The notes: generated by a model not told the origin, from the sequence alone. A stretch of DNA of 64,000 bases from Knoellia sp. S7-12 (GCF_040518285.1 NZ_CP155449.1:1426001-1490000), one strand, 5' to 3'; counted from the first letter of the stretch, positions 8,253 to 18,623 are shown. Numbers and translations: made by a program.

Positions 8253-9043
8253 GCCAGGGCCTCCTCGATCTCGTGCCACGCCTCGGTGCGCGCGGACTCG
8301 TCGATCCCCGAGAGCATCTGGTGCAGGGCGCCGAACGACTCCCGCTCGAAGCGGACGCACTCTGCGGCGTTCGCCAGGCGCACCGGGGACGGGACTGTCG
8401 ACACGGTGACGTCCACCAATCCCGCTGCGGTGTAGGCCGCCTCGGCCACTCCGGGCGCGCCCAGGCTGAAGGGACCGGGAAGCCCCGGGCCGGGGGCAGG
8501 CAGCCCTGCCACCCTGCGGATGATCCCCACCGGGATCGAAAAGAAGCCATTGCGATCTGGGGTCGAGTAGACGATCGCGGAGACTCGACCTTCGGGCCTG
8601 AGAGCCCGGCAGATCTCCTTCAGGGCACGGGCCTGGTCGGGGAAGTAGATCAGCCCGACGCGGGAGATCGCCGCATCGAAGCTGCCGTCCTCGACGCCGG
8701 TGAGGTCCTCGCCGTCGGCCTCCAACGTGGCGACGTTGGACAGTCCGGCAGCTGCGGCCTCGTCTGCCGCGAATCGAAGGATCGCGGGTGAGATGTCGGT
8801 CGCGAGGACGTGACCGGTGTCCCCGACGCGTCGGGCAGCGGCGAGGGTCTGCCCGCCGGCGCCAGCAGCAACGTCAAGAACGCGAGAACCTGCGCTCAGG
8901 TGGACGTCGTCGAGCATCTGCTCGGTCGCCGTGCCCAGCCAGTTCTCAACAGCAGGACCCCAGCGGTGCCAGGCCTCGGCGGCGGTCTCCCACTGGGCGC
9001 GGGTGGTGGTCTTGAAGGCGATGGGGTCGAACGTGGTGGTCAT
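8183..9043 (-). CDS. SAM-dependent methyltransferase (class I)
   Basis: A 286-residue class I methyltransferase. Motif I is VLDVAAGAGGQ (about residue 55), followed by an acidic residue at the end of strand 2 (LATDIS) and the motif around FDAAISRVGLIYFPD, as in UbiE/Methyltransf_11 proteins. The substrate is unknown. The start is set by GAGGAGG at 9048-9054. The regulator at 9169 is divergent, so the methyltransferase is probably its target. The 3' end overlaps the PAP2 gene by 70 bases. Confidence 0.88.
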   Translation of the reverse strand: MTTTFDPIAFKTTTRAQWETAAEAWHRWGPAVENWLGTATEQMLDDVHLSAGSRVLDVAAGAGGQTLAAARRVGDTGHVLATDISPAILRFAADEAAAAGLSNVATLEADGEDLTGVEDGSFDAAISRVGLIYFPDQARALKEICRALRPEGRVSAIVYSTPDRNGFFSIPVGIIRRVAGLPAPGPGLPGPFSLGAPGVAEAAYTAAGLVDVTVSTVPSPVRLANAAECVRFERESFGALHQMLSGIDESARTEAWHEIEEALAQFDGPDGFVGPCEMLVVSGTRR

Positions 9044-9168
9044 GGTTCCTCCTCGGGTGGGTGTGGAACGAGCGTGCATCTCAGGTCCCGCCACCGGCCA
9101 GAACGAGAACTGGACCGGAGTGGGCCAATTTCTGGACTGGGAGAGGTCCGGGGGTCGACACTCGACAC

Positions 9169-9855
9169 GTGAAGGAGTACGCCCAGTACTGCCCTGTCGC
9201 GTTGGCCAGCTCCGTGCTCGCGGAGCGCTGGACACCGTTGATCATCCGCGAGCTGGTGCTGGGCGCCCGCCGGTTCAACGAGATCGATCGGGGCCTGCCG
9301 GGGATCTCACGGTCGCTGCTCAAACAGCGCCTCGAACAGCTCGAACGCAAGGGCGTGGTGCAGCGGGTTGCTGTGGCCGCCGGCCACGAGTACCAGCTCA
9401 CGCCAGCGGGTCGCGACCTCGAGGGTGTCATCATGGCCGCCGGGGAGTGGGCGGTGCGCTGGATGTTCAGCGAGCCCGAGCCGCGTGAGGTCGATCCGGT
9501 CACCCTCACGTGGTGGATGTCGCGCCGCCTGGTCAGTACGGAACTGCCCGACCACCGCACGGTCGTCGAGTTCGACTACACGGGCGAGGACCCCACCCGG
9601 ATCTGGATGGTGATCGAACGCCGCGAGACCTCGGTGTGCACCGACCCTCCCGGCTTCGCGAACGACCTGGTGGTCACCACGGAGCCGGTCGCGCTGATGC
9701 GGGTCTTCTCAGGCATCGTCACCTATCCGCGCGCCCTCGCGGACGGCAGCCTGGCCCTGACCGGGCCGTCACATCTCACGCGGGCACTGCCGCACTGGTT
9801 CTCGTGGAGCCCGTTCGCCCCGGCTGTACGCACGCATCTCGGGCTGGACGCCTGA
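9169..9855 (+). CDS. HxlR-type winged-helix regulator with SCP2-like C-terminal domain
   Basis: Residues 1-100 form an HxlR winged helix (cysteine in YAQYCPVALASS, then ERWTPLIIRELVLG and GISRSLLKQRL). The remaining 125 residues resemble the SCP2-like sterol/ligand-binding domain often attached to this regulator type, ending in LPHWFSWSPF. The GTG at 9169 is chosen because the family begins just before the conserved cysteine block; longer in-frame starts back to 9061 give a low-complexity N-terminus. It is divergent to a methyltransferase. The gap of 125 bases holds partial direct repeats (ACTGGACCGG, TCTGGACTGG) that could be binding sites. Confidence 0.8.
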   Translation: MKEYAQYCPVALASSVLAERWTPLIIRELVLGARRFNEIDRGLPGISRSLLKQRLEQLERKGVVQRVAVAAGHEYQLTPAGRDLEGVIMAAGEWAVRWMFSEPEPREVDPVTLTWWMSRRLVSTELPDHRTVVEFDYTGEDPTRIWMVIERRETSVCTDPPGFANDLVVTTEPVALMRVFSGIVTYPRALADGSLALTGPSHLTRALPHWFSWSPFAPAVRTHLGLDA

Positions 9856-9877
9856 CGCTCTGATCGCAGAGTCGACC

Positions 9878-10522
9878 TCAGCGAGCGCCCTCTGGGCGCG
9901 TGACACCAGCGATGTCGAGCGCCCAGGCGTCACCGTCGCGCCGGAAGCCGATCCGTTCGTAGTAGGCGCCGACCATAGAGTCGGGAGTTCGGATCATGCG
10001 CCAGCCGTGGCCGGCGAACAGGCCGCTGTGCCGCCACACGAACTCGCCCGGGGTGAAGTCGCGGTAGCGCTCGGTCACGTAGTCGAGCTCGACCTGTCCG
10101 ACTCCGCCGCCGGCATCGCGCACGACCACGACACCAACGGTCTCGTGGCCGTGAAGGACGAGGTACGCAAAGCGTCTGGCCGACTCGGTGACGCCGTTGA
10201 AGCCCGGGTTGAACTTCGCGATGTCATGGTTCTGCGCCTTGAGGAAGTGCTGCAGATAGGCGTCCTGCTCCTCGACCTCGATGACCGTGAAGGCGTTCGC
10301 GTCGCTCTTCTCGCGCAGCATCCGGGCAATGAAGAACAGGTTGATGGCGGCGAGGACGATGTTCATCGCGACCATCGGCCAGACACCGATGATGGCGTTG
10401 AAGCCGGTGAGGATCACGCACGCAATGGTGTTGAGGATGCGCAGTCGCAGGATTCGCGCCTGCAGGAGCGAAAAGACGAGGAGCGCCGACCCGAACCAGC
10501 CGAGCGCGTCGACCCAGCTCAA
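9878..10522 (-). CDS. YgjV-like membrane protein with acetyltransferase-like C-terminal domain
   Basis: The N-terminal 75 residues form two to three membrane helices in the pattern of inner membrane protein YgjV (GWFGSALLVFSLLQ then IIGVWPMVAMN). The C-terminal half looks like a small GNAT fold (ETVGVVVVRD, and ending in YYERIGF). The start is TTG at 10520-10522, which overlaps the TGA of the upstream SIMPL gene (TTGA) behind a GGGAGC stretch, so the two are translationally coupled. The product is 214 residues. The function is unknown; the domain call is by pattern only. Confidence 0.7.
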   Translation of the reverse strand: MSWVDALGWFGSALLVFSLLQARILRLRILNTIACVILTGFNAIIGVWPMVAMNIVLAAINLFFIARMLREKSDANAFTVIEVEEQDAYLQHFLKAQNHDIAKFNPGFNGVTESARRFAYLVLHGHETVGVVVVRDAGGGVGQVELDYVTERYRDFTPGEFVWRHSGLFAGHGWRMIRTPDSMVGAYYERIGFRRDGDAWALDIAGVTRPEGAR

Positions 10523-11136
10523 GTCAGCTCCCAGCGGACCGTGACAGTGGTCGAGATGGCCTGCGTCCCTCCCTCGATCGGCATCGAGCCGGCGAAGTCG
10601 GCCATGCGGGCCATCATCGGGCGGGGTGTGTGGTCGTCGGCGCCACCCTCGCGGATGTGGAGGACCTTGCCGAGCTCTGCACCGGCAAGGCCGGCGAACC
10701 GGGTGGCGCGCAGGCGGGCGTCCTCGAACGCCGCGTCGCGTGCCCCGGCCACCGCTTCGTCCGTCTGGTCGGCGCCCATCTCGATCCCGTCGACCGCGAG
10801 CGCATCCCCGGCAGCACCGGCGAGGGCCTGGAGGAGGTCGCCGACGCGATCCCGGTCGCGGACCGTGAGTCGGAACGCCTGGTATGCCGTGTAGCCGATG
10901 ACCTTGCGGCCGTTCTGGTCGTGGCGCGGGTGGATACCGACGTCGTCGGTGCGCCGGTCGCGTGCCTCGACGCCGTGATCCGCCGCGGCCTGCAGGGCTG
11001 CAGCGGTGCGGTTCGACGACTCCGTCAGGGCGGAGGCGACGTCGCGGGCATCGCACTGCACGCGGGCTCGCACGATAACGAGGTCGGGGACGACGTGGTG
11101 CGCTCCGCGGCCGGTGACTTCGACGTGATCGGTCAT
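10519..11136 (-). CDS. SIMPL domain-containing protein
   Basis: This 205-residue protein matches the SIMPL/DUF541 family (starts VEVTGRGAHHVVPDLVIVRARV, then the long central segment with RRTDDVGIHPRHD and YTAYQAFRLTVRD). The family includes BP26 and YggE, linked to oxidative stress and found as periplasmic or membrane-associated oligomers. Unlike those, no signal peptide is seen, so this one may be cytosolic. It is the first gene of a two-gene coupled operon with the YgjV-like protein. Confidence 0.85.
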   Translation of the reverse strand: MTDHVEVTGRGAHHVVPDLVIVRARVQCDARDVASALTESSNRTAAALQAAADHGVEARDRRTDDVGIHPRHDQNGRKVIGYTAYQAFRLTVRDRDRVGDLLQALAGAAGDALAVDGIEMGADQTDEAVAGARDAAFEDARLRATRFAGLAGAELGKVLHIREGGADDHTPRPMMARMADFAGSMPIEGGTQAISTTVTVRWELT

Positions 11137-11238
11137 GGGGCAACTGTAGGTCGGGAGGCGAGCGGGGCGAGGGTGATGCGCGTGCGGGCCGCTGTGGGCG
11201 GGTCGATTGAGTCGAACTCGCGAGTAGCAGGTTGAATC

Positions 11239-12690
<1,452 letters not shown>

Positions 12691-12762
12691 GGTTTCCCTG
12701 GGAACGTTCCCTTCTCAGGGAACCAACTGGGGGAGTTGCGCACCTGTAATGGTGTGACCGTG

Positions 12763-13260
12763 ATGAAGCACTCTGAGGCCGGCGCAGCCCCGGCCTTGGC
12801 CGGAGCCGCGTTCGAGGACGTGTATCTCCGGACGTACGGCCACCTCATGGCCGTTGCTGTGGCGACCGTGCGTGACCGAGACTTGGCTGAGGACCTCGTT
12901 CAGGACACCTACGCGCAGTTGTGGGTGCATTGGGCGACGGTGTCTCAGCCCCAGGCTTGGCTGCGCCGTGCAGTGGTGAACAACTGCCTGAGCGCACTTC
13001 GGACGCAGCGGCGCCGAGATGCCATTCTGCGTCGGCACTCGCGGGTGAGCACGCCGGTCACCGCTGCCGAGAGCGAGTTCCTTGACTTGCTGAGCGGCCT
13101 CAATGCGCGGCAGCGGATCGCCATCACTCTGAGATACGTCGAGGACCTCTCAGAGGCAGAGATCGCGCTGGCGCTCGGTTGTCGTCCTGGAACTGTCAAA
13201 TCCACGCTCCACCGAGCGATCGCGACACTTCGTATCCGAATGGAGAGGCGAGGATCATGA
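12763..13260 (+). CDS. ECF sigma factor (SigE-like family)
   Basis: A 165-residue sigma-70 of extracytoplasmic-function type. Region 2 is visible at RDRDLAEDLVQDTYAQLW and region 4 at LNARQRIAITLRYVEDLSEAEIALALGC. There is no clear ribosome site. GTG codons at 12754 and 12760 lie just before the ATG, and a TGTAAT at 12745-12750 could be a -10 for a leaderless mRNA. It overlaps the next gene by ATGA, the usual coupling of an ECF factor with its regulator. Confidence 0.88.
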   Translation: MKHSEAGAAPALAGAAFEDVYLRTYGHLMAVAVATVRDRDLAEDLVQDTYAQLWVHWATVSQPQAWLRRAVVNNCLSALRTQRRRDAILRRHSRVSTPVTAAESEFLDLLSGLNARQRIAITLRYVEDLSEAEIALALGCRPGTVKSTLHRAIATLRIRMERRGS

Positions 13261-13958
13261 GGTCAGCAGAAGACAGTGCCAGATCCCGGATCCGTGAATA
13301 CGCGGACAGTCACACACCTCCGCCCGTGGAGGCGATTTTCTCACGGGCAGAAGCCGACGTCGCGGTTTCCTTCGGGCACACACGCGAGACTCGTTCCTCG
13401 CGACTACTCCTTGCTTCCGCCGTGATGGCTGGTGCTGCGACGGTGGCCGGAATGGTTGCAGTCCTGGCATCTGATCCACCGCCAGGTAAGGAAGCAATCT
13501 CTGCACCCGAAAGCCCGTCCGCCAACGCGCCGGCACGGATGGCGCCTGGATGCCCCCCGGGCCTTCCGGTCCTCGTTGGAGCTCGGACTGTCGAAGGTGC
13601 ACTCTCGAAGCCAATCGAGGTCCGCGCTGGACAGCAGGTGAACGTGACTGCGGAAGTCCTGGTGGCAACCCCGGACCGCCCTCTACTCAGTTTCGTCATT
13701 TATGTGGTGCCCGCCGGGACAGACCTCGACGACCGTGCTCAAAAGGCGGTGGCACGGTCGACTGTGAAGGCTCTGACAGCAAACCAACGGAAGGTGCCGC
13801 AGACCCTGGCCATGCCAGAGGAGTTGAAGGCGGGGACATACGACCTGATCGGAGAAGCTACGTGGCCTGGCCCAAGCATTTGCGGTCTTCCCAACCCCCC
13901 GGACACAACACAGGTAGGGCGCAGTTGGGGCGTGCTTGGTTCAGCGGTTGCCCGATGA
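13257..13958 (+). CDS. Membrane-anchored partner of ECF sigma factor (anti-sigma-like, unknown)
   Basis: The 233-residue protein has an N-terminal cytosolic part of about 45 residues, one membrane helix (SRLLLASAVMAGAATVAGMV) and an extracytoplasmic domain of about 150 residues with two cysteines. Topology, the ATGA overlap with the sigma gene, and the parallel with the pair at 52.3-53.7 kb suggest an anti-sigma role. No zinc anti-sigma motif (HxxxCxxC) is present, so the role is inference. Confidence 0.6.
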   Translation: MRSAEDSARSRIREYADSHTPPPVEAIFSRAEADVAVSFGHTRETRSSRLLLASAVMAGAATVAGMVAVLASDPPPGKEAISAPESPSANAPARMAPGCPPGLPVLVGARTVEGALSKPIEVRAGQQVNVTAEVLVATPDRPLLSFVIYVVPAGTDLDDRAQKAVARSTVKALTANQRKVPQTLAMPEELKAGTYDLIGEATWPGPSICGLPNPPDTTQVGRSWGVLGSAVAR

Positions 13959-14125
13959 GAGTGGTGACGCCGGCCCTGCAGTTGAAGGGCATCGGTGTGG
14001 CGCTGGTGGCCTCGGTCATCGCGTCGGCCGACCAGCGCGGCGATGCGGCGACCGTCGCATTGGGGGACTCGGGGTACTTCGGGCACGTCGAGTTCGTCAC
14101 GGCGCTCACCCGGAGGACGGCGTGA
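13955..14125 (+). pseudogene. Truncated GNAT N-acetyltransferase, C-terminal remnant
   Basis: The 56-residue frame begins at ATG 13955 (ATGA overlap) and contains LKGIGVALVASVIASADQRG followed by GDSGYFGHVEFVTA. This is the acetyl-CoA binding motif A and the GDPxYYxRFGF-like strand of YhbS-type acetyltransferases. The first half of the domain is missing, so the gene was probably cut when the sigma pair arrived. It overlaps the VanZ-like gene by GTGA, suggesting an original operon of acetyltransferase and VanZ-like gene. Confidence 0.65.
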
Positions 14126-14490
14126 CGGGCGAGGGCCTTCGTCGCTGGTCGTCGGTCCCAGCCATCGCGGCCGTGCTCTTCCAGCTCGGGGTCCTCTATG
14201 CACCGTCGGGCGCAGGCTCGGCGCCGTTCCCGAACTTCGACAAGCTCGTCCACTGCGCAGTCTTCGCCCTCCCGGTGTTCTTTGCGGTGCTGGCCCGACT
14301 GCCCATGGCACCGGTGATCGCGGTCCTGGCCGTGCACGCGCCGGTGAGCGAGTTCATCCAGGCGACCCTGTTGCCGAATCGCTCCGGCGACCCGTGGGAC
14401 GTCGTCGCCGACCTCGTCGGTGTCACCCTCGGTGCCGCCGCGGCCCGTTTCGCCCTCCACCGACGCCCCACTGCAGGCTCCGCGACCTGA
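14122..14490 (+). CDS. VanZ-like small membrane protein
   Basis: The 122-residue product has three to four hydrophobic helices. The FDKLVHCAVFALP segment and the SEFIQATLLPNRSGDPWDVV segment are the two conserved blocks of VanZ-like proteins (phage/teicoplanin-resistance associated family, function mostly unknown). The start GTG overlaps the stop of the truncated acetyltransferase. The gene ends only 26 bases before the IS3 inverted repeat. Confidence 0.75.
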   Translation: MTGEGLRRWSSVPAIAAVLFQLGVLYAPSGAGSAPFPNFDKLVHCAVFALPVFFAVLARLPMAPVIAVLAVHAPVSEFIQATLLPNRSGDPWDVVADLVGVTLGAAAARFALHRRPTAGSAT

Positions 14491-14515
14491 CGGCGTGCCG
14501 GTTCCCGAACGCAGT

Positions 14516-14538
14516 CCCACTTGTTGCGCAATCGGTCG
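14516..14538 (+). repeat. IS3 left terminal inverted repeat
   Basis: Twenty-three bases starting CCCACTTGTTGCGCAATC. They match the reverse complement of 16124-16146 except at two positions. Confidence 0.8.
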
Positions 14539-14604
14539 AATCATCAGACTTCTTGCCCAATCCATCGCCCGATGGATGTGGCAATACGTGGGCCGCGGGC
14601 GATG

Positions 14605-15630
14605 TCAAGCTGCGTGGAGTCGTTCGGTCTCTGTGGCGGGGCTGTCTTCGTCCTTCTTGAGGTTGATGCCGACGGTCCCAGCTGGCGTGGGGTTGCAGGG
14701 TCGATGACGAAACCGCTCGGGGTGCTGTTCGTAGTACGCCTGCTGGGTCGCGTCCCGCTGGGCCCAGGACTCACGCCAGGTACCGTCGTGGACCTCGTCC
14801 GGAGCGAACAGTGCGATCCCGGAGTGTTTGTGGTTCTGGTTGTACCAAGGCACGTACCAGTCCATGTAGGCGCGGGCCTGCTCGATCGTCTCGAAGGTGC
14901 CGGGATAGTTCGGCCGGTACTTCATGGTGCGGAACTCCGACTCGGAAAACGGGTTGTCATTGCTCACTCGCGGCCGGTTATGGGTCTGCGTGACGCCGAG
15001 GTTGCCCAGGAGGTCTTTCAGCACTCCGGAACGCATCGCCGGCCCGGAGTCGGCGTGCACGGCGTCGGGGATCCCGTGCTGGCCGAACGCATCCTCGAAC
15101 ATCTCGACGGCCAGCTCATCGACCTCACGTTCCTCGACCCTGCAGCCGACGAGCTTGCGGGAGAAAATGTCGATGATCGAGTACGCCTTGAACGCGACAC
15201 CACGCCACGGGGTACGCAGATCGGTGATGTCCCAGCTCCAGACCTGCCCGGGGCCGGTCGCTTCCAGCACCGGCGCTTCGCGCGGCGTCCGGTCGCTGTT
15301 GCCGCGTCGAGTGGGCACGACCGGACGGGTCGACTGGTCCTCGACGCTTCGGGCGATCCGCCACCACGAACGGCGGGAGGCGAGCATCACCCCGTCATCC
15401 CACGAGGACGCGAACGAGTGATCCACCGAGTGCCCGTCCGCCCAGCCGGCCGTGATCCTCGCCTTGACCACGGCACGGTCGGCATCGTTGATCCGCGATG
15501 GATACGCCCGATCCCTGTGCAGTATCGGGTCAGCGACCCGCACCCGTGGATTCGACCGGTAGTGCCACGTTGATCGAGACACCCCGGCCAGGTCGAGCGC
15601 CTGCCGCTGCGACCTGGTGATCGCCGTCAA
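14605..15630 (-). CDS. IS3-family transposase OrfB
   Basis: This is the catalytic part of the transposase. It has the rve DDE domain: first Asp in WSWDITD, second Asp in HADSGP, and Glu in NPFSESEFR, then the usual YNQNHKHSGI segment. It is 341 residues and complete. Its TTG start overlaps the orfA stop (TTGA), and it lies in the -1 frame, so an OrfAB fusion by programmed frameshifting at the A-rich codons just before the orfA stop is likely. Confidence 0.93.
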   Translation of the reverse strand: MTAITRSQRQALDLAGVSRSTWHYRSNPRVRVADPILHRDRAYPSRINDADRAVVKARITAGWADGHSVDHSFASSWDDGVMLASRRSWWRIARSVEDQSTRPVVPTRRGNSDRTPREAPVLEATGPGQVWSWDITDLRTPWRGVAFKAYSIIDIFSRKLVGCRVEEREVDELAVEMFEDAFGQHGIPDAVHADSGPAMRSGVLKDLLGNLGVTQTHNRPRVSNDNPFSESEFRTMKYRPNYPGTFETIEQARAYMDWYVPWYNQNHKHSGIALFAPDEVHDGTWRESWAQRDATQQAYYEQHPERFRHRPCNPTPAGTVGINLKKDEDSPATETERLHAA

Positions 15631-16070
15631 CTGTCCGACGAGGTCGTTTTCTGCGTCGAGGAATCGGGCGGATCGGTCGTCGGCGGGTTCACGGCGGGCT
15701 CTTGCTCGCTCATCTGATGCAAGAGCCCGATAGCTTTTCCCAGCGCGGCGTTGGTCTCCTCCAACTCCCGCACCCGCGTGTTCAAACGCGCGAGCTCGGC
15801 CTCCTGCTTAGCGCGCTCCCTGGCGCGCTGCCTCTCGATGCCGGTGCGTTTCTCTGGTGGGACTGTCACAGCACCACCCTCTCGCGGGATCAGCCCCCGG
15901 TCGAGATCCCCCTCGAACACCGCCAGCCGCCAACGCCGCAGACGGTCATAGGAGAACCCCTGACCCTCGACCCAAACCCGTTTCCGCCCATACGGCTGGA
16001 GCTCGTACTCATGCACGAACTCACGGATCTGCTCCCTCGTGAACCCCGGACTGATCGACACACTCGCCAA
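15627..16070 (-). CDS. IS3-family transposase OrfA (DNA-binding)
   Basis: The 147-residue product carries a helix-turn-helix-like region (EQIREFVHEYEL, then GFSYDRLRRWRLAVFEGD) and a C-terminal leucine-zipper-like coiled coil (about residues 85-118), as in IS3 OrfA proteins that recognise the IS ends. The start is uncertain: TTG at 16070 behind GAGGGAG, or GTG at 16061. Confidence 0.85.
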   Translation of the reverse strand: MASVSISPGFTREQIREFVHEYELQPYGRKRVWVEGQGFSYDRLRRWRLAVFEGDLDRGLIPREGGAVTVPPEKRTGIERQRARERAKQEAELARLNTRVRELEETNAALGKAIGLLHQMSEQEPAVNPPTTDPPDSSTQKTTSSDS

Positions 16071-16123
16071 CTCCCTCGCTGATCATGAATGACTCACAAC
16101 CAGCCTGTCGTAGAGGGCCGTGC

Positions 16124-16146
16124 CGACGGATTGCGCAAGAAGTGGG
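16124..16146 (-). repeat. IS3 right terminal inverted repeat
   Basis: Partner of 14516-14538. It is followed by a G-rich tract (16141-16195) of unknown role in the helicase leader. Confidence 0.8.
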
Positions 16147-16325
16147 GGAGGTGGGGGAGGGCGGGGGGACACTCGCGTGAGTGGGGGGCCTGGCGGATCG
16201 CTGGTAGGATGGACCCTTGCGCCACTTCCGGCGCCCGCGTTCCAGCCCGTTGAATCTCGTTGACACAGATGTCGCGTGGAGGGCCGTATACGCCCACACC
16301 ATCGACTCGGATCGAGTGATTCACC

Positions 16326-18623
16326 ATGCCCAAGAAGATTTCCTCAGGCGGCAAAAAGCCGCGTTGGACCTCCTCACAGAAGTCCGCGGCGCAGTCCAAG
16401 GGCCCCAAGAAGACGCACCGAGGTCAGCCCGACGGTCCCCGCACCAAGGCGCCGCGCTCCGAGCGCAGCCCCCGTTGGGACCGCGAGGACCGTGGAGCAC
16501 GCCCCGAGCGCAGTGAGCGCCCGGAGCGTCGCGACGACCGCAGCTCCTCGGCGCCCCGCAGCGACAACCGCGGCGAGCGTCCGGCACACGGCCAGCGTCG
16601 TGACGACCGTGGCTCGTCGGCTCCCCGTCGTGACGACCGCTCCGACTCGCGTGGCGGCTACCAGGGCCGCGACACGCGTTCCGACTCGCGTGGCGACAGC
16701 CGCAGCGAGCGTCCGGCATACGGCCAGCGCCGGGACGACCGCACCTCGGCACCTCGCCGCGACGACCGCTCCGATTCGCGTGGTGGCTACCAAGGTCGCG
16801 ACAACCGCACCGACAACCGCTCCGACTCACGTGGCGACAGCCGCAGCGAGCGTCCGGCATACGGCCAGCGTCGTGACGACCGCGGCACCTCGGCGCCCCG
16901 GCGCGACGACCGTGGCGATCGCCCGGCATACGGCAGCCCCGACCGCGGCGACCGCAACGCACGCCCCGGATACGCAGGTCCCCGCCGCGACGACCGTAAC
17001 GAGCGCGGCAGCCGCCCCACCTCGACCTATGGCGAGCGCCGTGAGGGCCGTCCGCCGTTCCGTCGTGACAGCGACAGCCCGACGCGTCGGGTCGCTGACC
17101 CCGTGCGTCGCGACCGCCACGAGGGCCGTCACTACGACGAGCGCCGCCACGACCTGCCCGAGCAGCGCACCTTCGAAGAGGCCGAGGCCGAGCGCGCCCA
17201 GGCCGACACCTGGGTGAAGTACGAGTCCAAGAAGGGCACCGGCCCCGCGACCGTCACCGAGGACAACGGGTTCGCCGCCCTTGGTGTCGACCCCCGCCTC
17301 GTCGAGCGCCTCGCCCGCGATGGCATCTCGTCGCCCTTCCCGATCCAGACCGCCACGATCCCCGACGCTCTCGCAGGTCGCGACGTCCTCGGTCGTGGCC
17401 AGACCGGTTCGGGCAAGACCCTTGCCTTCGGGCTGCCGACCATCACGCGCCTCGTCGACGGCACCAAGCCAGCGCCCAAGCGCCCGCGCGCACTCATCAT
17501 GGTGCCGACGCGTGAGCTCGCCATGCAGGTGAGCGACGCCCTCGAGCCGCTCGTCCACGTCACCGGGCTGCGTCACAAGCTCGTTGCCGGCGGCCTGTCC
17601 TACGAGCCCCAGGTCCGGGCCCTCAAGAGCGGCATCGACATCCTCGTTGCCACGCCGGGTCGCCTCAACGACCTCATCGAGCGTGGTTCCTGCGAGCTCG
17701 ACGACGTCCAGGTCGCGATCCTCGACGAGGCCGACCACATGGCCGACATGGGCTTCATGCCCGAGGTCACCGCGATCCTCGACAAGATTCCCGCCGGCGG
17801 TCAGCGACTGCTCTTCTCGGCGACGTTGGACAAGGGCATCGACAAGCTCGTCGACCGCTACCTCAACGACCCGGTGACGCACTCGACCGAGGACGCGCAG
17901 GCCAGCGTCACGACGATGAGCCACCACATCATGCTCATCGACCCCAACAACAAGAAGCAGCTCACGGCCGAGCTCGCCGCCCGCGACGGTCGCACGGTGG
18001 TCTTCGTGCGCACCCAGCTCGGCGCCGACCGCATCGCCCGCGAGCTGCGTGAGAAGGGCGTCCTCGCGGCGGCCATCCACGGTGGCCTGTCCCAGAACCT
18101 GCGCAACCGCGCGCTCGGTGCGTTCCGTGACGGATCACTGCCCGTGCTCGTCGCGACGGATGTTGCCGCCCGCGGCATCCACGTCGACGACATCGGTCTC
18201 GTCCTGCAGGCCGACCCGCCCGCGGACCACAAGGACTACCTGCACCGCGCCGGCCGCACCGCTCGCGCGGGGGAGAAGGGCACCGTCGTGACCTTCGCCC
18301 TGCCGCACCAGAAGCGGACGATGGAACGTCTCGCCGAGGCCGCTGGTCTCGACGTCGCGCCGATCCGCGTCATCCCGGGTGACCAGCACGTCGAGGCCGC
18401 CGGTGGGCGCATGCCGTCCGGTGTCCCGGTGGCCGACCATGTCTGGATGCCGCTGCTCGAGGCCAAGGAACAGCGTGGCCGTCGTCCCGGTGGCCCGCCG
18501 CGTCGCTTCCAGGGTGCTTCACGTGGCTACCAGGGCGGTGGCCAAGGCGGCTCGCGTGGTGGCGAGCGCCGCGGTGCCGGTAGCCGCGCCGGTGGCCGTG
18601 CAGAATGGAACCGTGGACGCTGA
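16326..18623 (+). CDS. DEAD-box RNA helicase with repetitive Arg/Asp N-terminus
   Basis: Residues 310-690 form a complete DEAD-box core: Q-motif region FPIQTATIPDAL, Walker A GQTGSGKT (about 357), DEAD in LDEADHMADMGF (about 466), SAT, and HRAGRTARAG (about 640). The N-terminal 290 residues are low complexity, rich in Arg, Asp, Ser and Gly. They are built from imperfect repeats such as SDSRGGYQGRD and ERPAYGQRRDDR, and the C-terminus is again RG-rich. Such tails bind RNA and drive condensation in DDX-type helicases. A leader of about 120 bases precedes the start (TAGGAT near 16204 may be a -10). The last 11 bases overlap the yqgE-like start. Confidence 0.95.
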   Translation: MPKKISSGGKKPRWTSSQKSAAQSKGPKKTHRGQPDGPRTKAPRSERSPRWDREDRGARPERSERPERRDDRSSSAPRSDNRGERPAHGQRRDDRGSSAPRRDDRSDSRGGYQGRDTRSDSRGDSRSERPAYGQRRDDRTSAPRRDDRSDSRGGYQGRDNRTDNRSDSRGDSRSERPAYGQRRDDRGTSAPRRDDRGDRPAYGSPDRGDRNARPGYAGPRRDDRNERGSRPTSTYGERREGRPPFRRDSDSPTRRVADPVRRDRHEGRHYDERRHDLPEQRTFEEAEAERAQADTWVKYESKKGTGPATVTEDNGFAALGVDPRLVERLARDGISSPFPIQTATIPDALAGRDVLGRGQTGSGKTLAFGLPTITRLVDGTKPAPKRPRALIMVPTRELAMQVSDALEPLVHVTGLRHKLVAGGLSYEPQVRALKSGIDILVATPGRLNDLIERGSCELDDVQVAILDEADHMADMGFMPEVTAILDKIPAGGQRLLFSATLDKGIDKLVDRYLNDPVTHSTEDAQASVTTMSHHIMLIDPNNKKQLTAELAARDGRTVVFVRTQLGADRIARELREKGVLAAAIHGGLSQNLRNRALGAFRDGSLPVLVATDVAARGIHVDDIGLVLQADPPADHKDYLHRAGRTARAGEKGTVVTFALPHQKRTMERLAEAAGLDVAPIRVIPGDQHVEAAGGRMPSGVPVADHVWMPLLEAKEQRGRRPGGPPRRFQGASRGYQGGGQGGSRGGERRGAGSRAGGRAEWNRGR

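Larger units (their letters stand above)
14516..16146. mobile_element. IS3-family insertion sequence
   Basis: An element of about 1.63 kb with two overlapping leftward genes in the IS3 arrangement (orfB in the -1 frame relative to orfA). Imperfect 23-bp terminal inverted repeats lie at 14516-14538 and 16124-16146 and share CCCACTT and TTGCGCAATC with two mismatches. No matching 3-bp target duplication was found at these edges, so the exact ends may differ by a few bases. It sits between the VanZ-like gene and the DEAD-box helicase. Confidence 0.85.

Noticed and set aside
9859..9872. Small hairpin after the HxlR-type regulator
   Set aside because: Only five base pairs (CTCTG/CAGAG); too weak to call a terminator.
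16827..18080. Leftward open frame of 417 codons
   Set aside because: Antisense shadow of the DEAD-box helicase with its conserved motifs on the other strand.
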